Origin: Gavia stellata
Lineage: Eukaryota > Chordata > Aves > Gaviiformes > Gaviidae
DNA length: 64,000 nt
Reading direction: 5' to 3'
Assembly (NCBI RefSeq): GCF_030936135.1
Contig: NC_082595.1
Coordinates: 102,589,334 to 102,653,333, forward strand
Below are positions 35,659 to 44,545 of this stretch, in pieces (the first letter of the stretch is position 1; every line of letters starts with the position of its first letter). The notes beneath the pieces are model-generated. The model searched no databases. It was not told the origin of the DNA and saw only the letters and a program-made list of their open reading frames with translations. The translations under genes were made by a program, and so were the position numbers.

Positions 35659-38600
35659 CCCTTGAAAACCAAGATGAAGTACCAAACGGATTATTCCCAT
35701 GCTGGGTTTTTTTTTTAGCTTTTGTAGTGGGTAGAAGGAGAAGAGAAGAGAAATCCCATTAGTTTGGAATTCTTCCCCTTATCTCTTTTTTTTTCTCCAT
35801 ACACCTGTCTTACATTCATTCCCTATTTATTTCCCCTTTCAATTTCTCTGGTATCAGAATCTTCTGAAATTGTGAGCATCTTGCTCTTAACTATTTTTAT
35901 AGATCAAAAAATGAAGGTATAAACCAAGTCTGGATGTAACCAAGGTTCCTGCAGTGCCCTGTATTTCTGTTTTATCATCTCAGACATTGTTTATTGTCAG
36001 TGTTCAGTCCATAACAGATTTCATTTTCCAGATTGAATGACTTAATTTTGTGAGTATAAAACACTGTACTGAACAAATATCCAAATAGGTTTTACTGACT
36101 ACATTTTTCCTGCCATGGTCTCCTCGCAGAATTCTACCAGTGGTGATAGCTATCTTGTGTGAGTCCATGCTGCTTTTGCTCATAGATCTGTTGTCATGTG
36201 GGAGTTAAGAAAGTGTTCTCAGTCTTCATATATTTACAGTTAATTTATATGAGATAGAAGTTTGTTAGACTTACAGGATCGTAATTTCCAGCATCAACCT
36301 TCTTCTCTTTCTTGATGTTCAGTATTAGACTGGTTTCTTCTAATATTGTTGTGGCCTCATCTTCCTCAGATCACTCGTTTCCCTGCAGAGAGAACTTACC
36401 ACCATTCTTCAAAGACTATCATGATGGCCACAGTATTTAAAGGAATAGGTTGATGTTTCTTAATACAGCCAACCAATCTACAAAGAGAAACTGATGACAT
36501 CATTGTTTTTTAAAGAAACCTACTTTACTGGCAATAAAGTGGAAGTTACACAATTCATTAACAAATCACAGCATGTTTACTTTAGAGATTTCCTCGTTCC
36601 TATTGCAAGAGGCTCATCCTGAGTGAGCATTTCAGTACTGAGTGTGCCAAAATACTTTTGTGGGGGGAGCTGACAGTACTAGTGTAAAACAGTGGTAGAC
36701 CTGCCAGATAGATAGACCCTCCAGACACCCCTTTCCAGATCTGCTGAGGCATTGTAGAGAAATGAATTGAAGAATCAAAGAATGGATGAGGTGGGAAGGG
36801 ATCACCTAGCCCACCCTGCCCTGCTCAGAGCAGGATCAACTACAGAAGGCTGATCAGGACTGTGTCCAGTTTGGTTTTTAATATCTCCAAGGATGGAGAC
36901 TCCACAGCCTCTTTGGGCAGCCTTTTCCAGCGTTTGATCATCCTCAAAGCAGTGAAATTAAGTCTATCAACTGGAGACTCCAAAGAGAAAGAACCATCCA
37001 GTGTTAAGGGTACTATCTTGAGCTCCAGAGATGAAGACTGAAATCCCTGCTATCTTGTTTGCATTGGACAAGTCATCTCCATTCTCTCTGACTCAGTTTT
37101 CCTGGTAGACAAAGACTGCAAGGTGTCTGCAACCACTGAAAACAGAACAAATGGAACCAGAAGTAGATTACTTTGGTCTCTATGCAGAAAGAACTGTTTC
37201 CAAAGGCGTTATTGGTGATGCAGATACCTAACTGCTGATTAGTATAGTTATGTGGTCAGCCCATTTATTTCATACAGCTACAGAAGATTCAACTTCAACT
37301 TCTGCTTCTCAACTTCAACTGAGATAAGGGTTTTTAGGTCTAAAAATTTTAGCCTAAGGATGAGGAACTTGTTTTTGTTTAATTTGAAGTCAGCTGGAGA
37401 CCTGAGGCCACTTTAGTTTTCTGTGGTGGTCTAATTTTACTCTGCCAGACCATATTTCCTGAGTCCTATTCAAGTATGAATCTGATAGTCTTGCCATATG
37501 AACTTGACGAAATTAAAGTCATCAGCTTTTGACTTGCCCCACTTATTCCCTGGAAGAACAATGCCAGCAGGTCCCATACAGCTCTTTAGGATCATGGAGG
37601 CATTTCTTGTTTGGGACGATGTGCTTTCATGTGCACTGTACTTAGCCTAAACATGTGTATGAAAATACACAGGTCTTTTTCATCTTCTCTTTTTGTGCCT
37701 TGGCATTCCAGTTTCTACGTCGATCAGCCTGGCTTCTCTGCTGAGAACGCCTATCACAAGGGGATCTGAGAGTTAAATTCTGTTTTTCTTCAGGGACACT
37801 GGAAAGCAATGGACCTGCTGTGACACGCAACAAGTGGTCTGGTTCCTATACATGCCAGAAACTCTTAGCAGCTTAGAGAGACAGATACTTAGCATTTCTG
37901 CCTGTCTTCCCACATCTACTCAGAGCTTTTTCACACTAGCCTGTAAACTGCTTATTTTTAGCTAGCTCTTGCTTTCCTTACTTCACTGAGCAGCTTTGCC
38001 TGCATGAGGACTGCAGGATGCTTGTTGCTAGCGTTACAGTACAAGTCAACGTGCAGGGCTCAGTATGCCATTACTGGCACATACGGCTCCCTCAGCACGT
38101 TATGCCACAGCAGGCAATATACTTACTTGCCTACTTATTGACAGAAAGGAGAAAGATTACCTTCCCCACTGAGCTTTCACGCTTTTGGTACAGATTTATG
38201 CTTGAACACAAATTATCTGAGTTACAGACATGCCCTTTAGAAAATCTGTTTAGCAAAAAGAGCAGGGGGGAAATATAATCTGGAAACAATCTCCAGTAAT
38301 TGACCAGAATTGTCTTCTAGGCAACAGAAAATGCCAATTGGATTAAATCAAGTAAAAAACAAAAGGCTGAGTTTTAATCTCAAAACCACCAGCACAAGCA
38401 ATGAAAGCAAACAAGTGGTGTCTTCTTTCTCCTACTTCATACTTTCTTCATCAATCATACAGATGTATGTGGTGCAACAGAACTAATGCTCTGCTTAGAG
38501 AGTGCACATTTAGGCATAGCTGGAAGTGAAGTTTCAGCTTGCTTAAAGAAGTATAGTTTAGCATCTCATGCAAATTTCATGAGAAAATATAAAAATTACA

Positions 38601-41400
38601 ACATAAAGTTCAAATTTAGCCCTAAAATGTGTGAGCTGGCTATACTCCCTGGTGCCTTCCAGACTACGACCATGCTTGAATACAGAATCGGTCCTCCTAA
38701 GGAGAGGAAAAAGCCACCTCATACCAGAGCCTCTTTTCATTATTTTTTTTCCAGGTTTTCCACCTCTGCTTTCAGTCACCACCCCAAGAAGGAAGCTTGA
38801 GCACTTCCACAGATTATTATCCACTGTGCTCATTTACACTACTGCTGCAGCTCCTCTTTCTGTTGCACTCACAGCACTGCCATGCTGGTCAGATTCCCAT
38901 TCTCCCTGATCCATCAATCCAAGCAAGAAGAGAAAAAGATTCCTGTGTACAACTCTACACCTGATTCCCACTGTTCTTGAAACTGGCTGAATTCATGCTT
39001 TCATATATGGGCTGAAGAAAGAGCGTTCCAGAGAAGAGAAGCAAATATATATATAACTGAAAAGATAATACAAATTAAGGGTCTCTTCACTTCTACTTAG
39101 ACAGCTCAGGGCAGGTACCACATAGTGTGCTGATATTTATGGGCTAAATCCACTGCAGGAGAAAGGTGGCGTGTAGCAAATTTCCATTAAGTATGAAACC
39201 CAGGCCATGATCAAGTCCCAGGTATTACACATTGAAGTATAAATGTGTGATAACCACAGTGACTTAGATGTTCCCTATAGAGTCCATTGCTGGAGTGTAC
39301 ACTAGGACAGTGAAATGAGTGCCATCTCAGCCTAAGTGAGTCACAGGACTGGATCTCCTGATACAAAGCCTCTGAAAAAAAATATAAAGCATTTGAAACC
39401 CTAGGTCAAGGAATTACATAGACTTCACTGCAGTCTTTCTTGCAAGGTGAGAGATGAAACATCAGGCCCTTTGCCTTCACCGTAACTGTGTGGAAGACTA
39501 CAGATGCAAGACTTCACTAGAAAATGAAGCAGTTATGGCTCAAACTGCAAGTGGGTGCTGGAACTATATCTGCGCTGTTCAATTACAAGAAGAGCCCCTG
39601 CTAAGGGTTTGACTTGGATTAGTTAGACCTTGCAGAGTATTTCCTTAGCATGGTTTGGAAGTTGGGACCAGTAGACACTTAGGATGAGGCCACCCTGCTT
39701 TGCAGTCTAAGAGTTAAAGAGTATGAATGTGGGCCACTTAGTTCGCTTTCTCTACACCGAGGCACACAGATAACTGCTAGCAGCACTCCGGGTGAACAAC
39801 AGAGGCGCATGCTTTGAAATTAATAAGATGCATATTTCCCCACCTTTCATGGCACAGCACAGATGAGATGATCAACACAATTGCTCATTCGGATGATTCT
39901 TTTTTCTATTTAATGAAGTGTTCTGCTCATGAAAAGACAAAACCAAATACCCAGGCATGATTCTTCGTGCCACCCAAAAGCCAAATAAAAACGGATTCGA
40001 GAGCATATTTAAGCAGCACCTCTCACGATCTGTGAAGTCCTTGGAGCTTTTCCTGCTGCCACCCCAGAGGTGCAGCTTTCCAGCTCCGGAGCGGTGAAGA
40101 AGGCGGGCATCCGTCCCGGCGGGGCCGCCGCAAGGTGGCTCTGAACTCCAGTGAAAAATCCACCGGCAGTTTCGTACCGCGGAAGAGCTTCAAGAGACTT
40201 ACAACAGCAAATGTATTTAGAAGACTTAATTATACAGCAAATTAACTCTAAATGCCTATCAGAATGGCTCTACATGCTTGGGATTATGTTTATAGAGAAA
40301 ATAGCCACAAGCCGCCAGTGGTCCATCGCCAGAAGGACATGCCAGCATGGGGAAGACTTCCACATAGGTAACTTTTTTTTGTTTAACGAAGAATTTAAAA
40401 CTGTGAGCAGAGACAACAAATGTAAAGGGACAATGCAAATCAGAAATTTAGCCTGTTAAAAGGCCACAGGTACCAGAGAACACCAATACCTATGACTACC
40501 CTTTATTTCTGTTTTTTTTTTAAAACATCAATTTGAATTTATTATGTTCACATAAAATATGCTGTACAAATTATGTAAGATCAAGGTACAAATCCATCCA
40601 TCGCCATCCAGGGACATGCTCTTTTGACAGGGAGAAACAGGAATTACAAAAATCTCACAGAAGATTAATTATATTTCAATGTCTAGGATTAAGTGAACCA
40701 TAAGTGAACCATTTGCCCTGTTGACACACACTTCTGAAACAGTCTACTGCAAGTAACTCGTCAGGCAATTTGATATACTCCATAGTGTATTTGGTCTTCA
40801 AGCGGATATTTTTAAATACAGTTTTTAACAACGATCACATTGTTCAGGTCACTCATTTTTGTTCTGTTCACCAATGCCAGTGCTGGCTAGCAAAAGAGGA
40901 CACTTTGGATCCAACCCCAAGAGCCAGTAGCTACAGGACATTGTTTAGGTGGAAATATTTGCAGGGAAAAAGCTTGAGACAACACCCAGTTAACCAGCGA
41001 TAGCTTCAACAGGGACATAGCGAATTGCTACCCGTAATTTCACAGCGTGAGGCTTTACAATGCATGGCTTTATTAACGCAGCCAGCGTGAGCCATCTGTT
41101 TATGTTCAGGTACTTACACCCTATCCTCCAAGCAATCTTAAACTCCAGTCTTTTGCTCTCTTTTATTTTCCACGTTCATTTTTTCATTACTGTGACTTCC
41201 GACATCTCTGTAAATGGAGACCAAAAGGGCATTTCAGTTCAAGTCTGCTACTTCTCCCGGTTTATAATTCCTCTGTTCCCTTTTGGCCAAAACCTGTCAG
41301 GAGAGAGACTGAAACATGATGAATTTTTTCCTTTAAGGAAGGGAAGTGGTCGAGTCCTGCGTTTTTCCAGTAATATCCAGCGAAGGCTTTTGTTTTATTT
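35659..41400. other. Region between the Rho copy and RHOB
   Basis: No gene is recognised apart from the CR1 fragment at 36772-36960. A small CpG-dense patch at 40075-40190 stands out from the A+T-rich surroundings. RHOB distal regulatory DNA would be expected here, but I cannot point to specific sites. Confidence 0.5.
36772..36960 (-). mobile_element. CR1 LINE 3'-end fragment, old
   Basis: Reverse-complement CR1 tail: AGAATCAAAGAATGG, GTGGGAAGGGATCACC, GTTTTTAATATCTCCAAGGA, TCCACAGCCTCTTTGGGCAG, CCTTTTCCAGCGTTTGATCA. Strongly diverged and lacking coding frame. Confidence 0.8.
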
Positions 41401-41733
41401 AATCGCCTGCAATAATCCCACTTCCACTTTGCTTGGTCTTTGAAGACTGCATCTGGGACGCAGCGATTTGCCCTCTGTTTTTCTCGGTTGCCCGCCCAGC
41501 CTCTGAAGACCGGTCATCCCCAGCGGCGGGGATGGCGGCGGCGCAGCCGGGGCCGCGCAGGGGCCGGGCCGGGCCTGCCCTGCCGCAAAGCCGCCACCCT
41601 GGGGCCGGGAGGGCGGCACAAACCGAGGGGGGCTCCTCGCCGGCGGCACGGCGCGGCCGGGGGACCAGCCGCGGGCTTCTCCGGAGGTGCGGCGCCGCTG
41701 CCGGCCGAGCGCCGTGACCCCCCGGCGGAGCCC

Positions 41734-41885
41734 GCCTCACAGCCCGGCCCCACTCGCCTCACAGCCCGGCCTGCCGCCTCACGGCCCTGCCCCGCCGCCC
41801 CCCAGCCCAGCCTGCTCGGCCCCGCCGCCTCACAACCACCTGCCCCGCCGCCCCCCAGCCCGCCTGCAGCCGCCCCACAACCACC
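41734..41885 (+). repeat. C-rich degenerate tandem repeats upstream of RHOB
   Basis: GCCTCACAGCCCGGCC occurs at 41734 and 41756, with a partial third copy at 41775. Then a block starting TGCCCCGCCGCCCCCCAGCC and ending CACAACCACC occurs at 41788-41840 and again, shortened, at 41841-41885. The minus strand therefore has many runs of three or more G. Confidence 0.85.
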
Positions 41886-42001
41886 GGCCCCCATGCCCCC
41901 GGCCCGGCCCGGCCCCCGCCAGCCGCCCCCGGCCACCGGTCTCCCCCCCGCCCCGGCCTCGCCAGCGCCGCGGGCCGGGCGCCGCTCGCGCCCCGCTCCC
42001 C

Positions 42002-42132
42002 CCAATCCTCCCCGCGCCCCGCCTCCCACCCGTAGCCCCCCACCAATCGCGGCGCTCTCCGCCGGGGATGACTTCATTCCCTGCTTTCCCATTGGCCGGC
42101 TATATTAAGAAAGTCGCGAGCGCCTTTAAATA
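42002..42132 (+). promoter_or_regulatory. RHOB: RHOB core promoter: CCAAT motifs, CRE-like site, TATA-like boxes
   Basis: CCAAT at 42002-42006 and 42043-42047 and inverted CCAAT (ATTGG) at 42091-42095 are followed by TATATTAA at 42101-42108 and TTTAAATA at 42125-42132. A CRE/ATF-like TGACTTCA lies at 42069-42076, and GC boxes lie between the CCAAT motifs. A CCAAT element is known to control induction of mammalian RHOB by genotoxic stress. Transcription would start about 25-30 bp after one of the TATA-like boxes, near 42130-42160. The start site is inferred. Confidence 0.75.
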
Positions 42133-42455
42133 GCGGCGCCGGCCCGCAGCTTGCAGCAGTGGCAGCGCGGAGGGGAGGGAGGTGGTCGGGGAGCGGCAGC
42201 GTTTCCCCCGCGAAGGGCCGAGCCGAGCCGGGCGGGACTGGCGGCGCTTGCTGCGGCCGTAGCGCTCCCCTGAGGCGGGGGACGGAGGTACGGTGCCGGT
42301 GCGGGGAGAGAGGAGGGCGCGCCCGCCTGCCTGCGCGGGCCCGGCTCGCCACGGTGCCCTGTGAGAAGCGAGAGGAAGGGGGAGGCGGCGGCCGCGGGGA
42401 GGAGGGCGCTGCCATCGTCCTGCTGCACGGCAAGGCCAGCTTGGCGAGCCTGGCC

Positions 42456-43046
42456 ATGGCCGCCATCCGCAAGAAGCTGGTGGTGGTGGGAGACGGTGCC
42501 TGTGGCAAGACCTGCCTCCTCATCGTCTTCAGCAAGGACGAGTTCCCCGAGGTCTACGTGCCCACTGTCTTCGAGAACTACGTGGCTGACATCGAGGTGG
42601 ATGGCAAGCAGGTGGAGCTGGCCCTGTGGGACACGGCTGGGCAGGAGGACTACGACCGCCTGCGCCCCCTCTCCTACCCAGACACCGACGTGATCCTCAT
42701 GTGCTTCTCTGTGGACAGTCCGGACTCGCTGGAGAACATCCCGGAGAAGTGGGTGCCCGAAGTCAAACACTTCTGCCCCAACGTCCCCATCATCCTGGTG
42801 GCCAACAAGAAAGACCTGCGCAACGATGAGCATGTGCGCAACGAGCTGGCCCGCATGAAGCAGGAGCCGGTGCGCACTGAGGATGGCCGTGCCATGGCCA
42901 TTCGCATCCAGGCCTATGACTACCTGGAGTGCTCGGCCAAGACCAAGGAGGGTGTCCGGGAGGTCTTTGAGACTGCCACCCGGGCAGCCTTGCAGAAGCG
43001 CTACGGCACCCAGAATGGCTGCATCAACTGCTGCAAAGTCCTATAG
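42456..43046 (+). CDS. RHOB: RHOB small GTPase, single coding exon
   Basis: A 196-residue intronless Rho GTPase. The ATG at 42456 is in strong context (GCCATGG), gives the standard N-terminus [19 protein letters not shown], and is the first ATG after the promoter. Seen in order: P-loop GDGACGKT (12-19), effector loop with T37, DTAGQ (59-63), NKKD (117-120), SAK (160-162). The end [10 protein letters not shown] carries Cys189 and Cys192 (palmitoylation in mammals) and the prenylated Cys193 of the CAAX box, which sets RHOB apart from RHOA and RHOC. RHOB binds GTP/GDP, sits on endosomes and plasma membrane, and acts in vesicle traffic, actin control and stress-induced death. Known as an immediate-early, short-lived product, which fits the CCAAT promoter and the AU-rich 3' UTR. 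Length and sequence look normal and functional. Confidence 0.99.
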   Translation: MAAIRKKLVVVGDGACGKTCLLIVFSKDEFPEVYVPTVFENYVADIEVDGKQVELALWDTAGQEDYDRLRPLSYPDTDVILMCFSVDSPDSLENIPEKWVPEVKHFCPNVPIILVANKKDLRNDEHVRNELARMKQEPVRTEDGRAMAIRIQAYDYLECSAKTKEGVREVFETATRAALQKRYGTQNGCINCCKVL

Positions 43047-43280
43047 GGTGCGGCTGGAGCGCGGTGCTGGGCACAGTGCCTGCGTCACCTGTTGGCAGGC
43101 GGAGAGGAGCTGGGTTATGCACGCACACGGTATCTGCCTGTCCCCTCCACGGGGGCTGCTGATAGATCGGGGTGGGGGCTAAGGGAGGGAGCATGCTCCC
43201 TTAGCCTTGGCCGAAAAGGGTTGTGCTGGCTCAGCCGTGGGGACAGAGGGAGGGGGGGATTGCATGCCCTGAGTATTGGG

Positions 43281-43286
43281 AATAAA
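43281..43286 (+). terminator. RHOB: Possible early RHOB poly(A) signal AATAAA
   Basis: Canonical hexamer 235 bp after the stop, followed by TG-rich sequence. If used it would give a short 3' UTR without the AU-rich elements. Motif evidence only. Confidence 0.3.
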
Positions 43287-44000
43287 GTGGGGAGAAGCCT
43301 TCTCCTGCCACCGGCCCCTGTGAGTTAATCGCACACTCTCAACAACAAAAAGCTGCTGAGACTGGACTGAGCAAACATTGCACCTGGCTCTTCCCCTTTG
43401 CCCACCACCTACGACTCCCAGGCAGCCTCCTCTCTTTTGCAAGAGGAGAGTGGTGGAGCTGAGATGCTCGAAGGGACTTCTGCCTCCTGCCTGCATGTGC
43501 CTCCCCCCCAGGTAGGCTGGGGAAGGGGGCTGCATCTCCCAGGCTGCCTGCAGCATCCTCCTCTCTCCTGCAGATGTTTCAGCCTGAGCCTGACCTGCTG
43601 TGGAAGTTAGTGCCCTGAAGACTGAGACTGTGAGGGGAGGGTCGTCCCAAGCGAAGCCTGTATATATCTTACCTTTTCTGTCTTGTGCAAACTGGGGTAG
43701 TGCAGGGGGTGCTTATCTAAAGTGAGGTGGGGAGGGGGTGGCCAGCTGGGACTTGTGTTGTGCAAAGGAACTTTCCCCGAGAGACTGATGCCCGCTGGTA
43801 ACATGAGCCTTGAACTGACTCCAGCTGCAGAAGCCATCAGGCTGGAAAGTAAAGCTGAACTGCTCTGTCCTGCTGTCTGGGTATCCTCCTCCTGATGGAC
43901 AAGGCAGGACAAGCAAGGGGGAAGAGGATAATGTTGCCATATTATGATCTCGGTGCCTGCTCCTTCCTTTAATGTTGTCTTCTGCAAGTATGTTGATTTG

Positions 44001-44025
44001 GGTTTATTTAAAAGTTTTATTTTCA
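44001..44025 (+). promoter_or_regulatory. RHOB: RHOB 3' UTR AU-rich element, copy 1
   Basis: GGTTTATTTAAAAG followed by TTTTATTTTCA, a TTATTTA-type AU-rich element. Repeated almost exactly at 44288-44311. RHOB mRNA is known to be unstable and bound by HuR. Binding at this site is inferred. Confidence 0.55.
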
Positions 44026-44036
44026 AAAGAAAGTAC

Positions 44037-44044
44037 TTTGCACA
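44037..44044 (+). promoter_or_regulatory. RHOB: miR-19 seed match in RHOB 3' UTR
   Basis: TTTGCACA is an 8-mer match to the miR-19 seed (GUGCAAA), 11 bases after the first AU-rich element. miR-19 control of mammalian RHOB, dependent on HuR, is established. That this bird site is used is inferred. Confidence 0.5.
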
Positions 44045-44180
44045 ACTTGGTGGATTTTTGTTTTTTAAATTAAACACTCAATGCACTTGTCATCTGCATA
44101 CAACACTGTAGCATTGGAAACATCCTTACTTATAACCTCATCTGAGTCTTGTTTTAAATTGTGATTTCAACACAAGATAA

Positions 44181-44186
44181 AATAAA
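44181..44186 (+). terminator. RHOB: RHOB poly(A) signal candidate AATAAA
   Basis: AATAAA preceded by AAGATA, 1.13 kb after the stop and followed by a TGTATCTTTTTGTCTTGG U/GU-rich stretch, which fits a downstream element. A likely proximal cleavage signal. Confidence 0.5.
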
Positions 44187-44287
44187 ACCACTGTATCTTT
44201 TTGTCTTGGAAAAAATGGGTGGAAGCACTCTTCCTTATGCAGTGAGTACATCAGACATTAATACTAAAGGGCAATTTAAATAATCTA

Positions 44288-44311
44288 GGTTTATTTAAAA
44301 CTTTATTTTCA
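44288..44311 (+). promoter_or_regulatory. RHOB: RHOB 3' UTR AU-rich element, copy 2
   Basis: GGTTTATTTAAAAC followed by TTTATTTTCA. It differs from copy 1 by one substitution and one missing T. It lies beyond the AATAAA at 44181, so it would be present only in transcripts ending farther downstream. Confidence 0.45.
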
Positions 44312-44447
44312 CAGGGTAGCCAACCCAGGTGAAAATAATCTTGTGTTTCTCTGGTTCAGAGAACAAATGTATCCATCTATGGTTTTTTTTTACTTTTCTC
44401 CCTCTTCCCTCAACAGTGGTACTGAGACTGTTCCTGGTTTTGTTTTT

Positions 44448-44453
44448 AATAAA
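44448..44453 (+). terminator. RHOB: Distal RHOB poly(A) signal candidate AATAAA
   Basis: AATAAA 1.4 kb after the stop, with a G/T-containing stretch downstream. It would include both AU-rich copies. Choice between this and 44181 cannot be made from sequence. Confidence 0.45.
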
Positions 44454-44545
44454 CTGACATGGCAAAAACTGAGATGTATATGATGTTTACATAAAATTAT
44501 GAACTGTATGCAGTTTTTTATGTAAAGTATTAAAAGATTCTATGC

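Larger units (their letters stand above)
41420..43080. promoter_or_regulatory. RHOB: RHOB CpG island
   Basis: G+C and CpG rise sharply from about 41500 and stay high through the RHOB coding region. The upstream half (41690-42060) is extremely C-rich on the plus strand. The island covers promoter, leader and coding exon, as usual for this single-exon gene. Confidence 0.85.
43047..44545 (+). other. RHOB: RHOB 3' UTR
   Basis: About 1.1 to 1.5 kb without coding signal, changing from G+C-rich to A+T-rich. It holds possible poly(A) signals, two near-identical AU-rich segments (44001-44025 and 44288-44311) and microRNA seed matches (44037-44043, 44452-44459). The end is inferred from the last poly(A)-like signals (AATAAA at 44448, ATTAAA near 44528). 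Confidence 0.7.

Noticed and set aside
41440-42108. 222-codon proline-rich open frame upstream of RHOB, and a 192-codon glycine-rich frame on the opposite strand (41514-42092)
   Set aside because: Both follow from C-rich tandem sequence with few stops in any frame. They overlap the promoter elements and show no domain.
42159-43046. 295-codon version of RHOB with an N-terminal extension
   Set aside because: It has no ATG before 42456. The 196-residue form has the exact family N-terminus and a strong start context.
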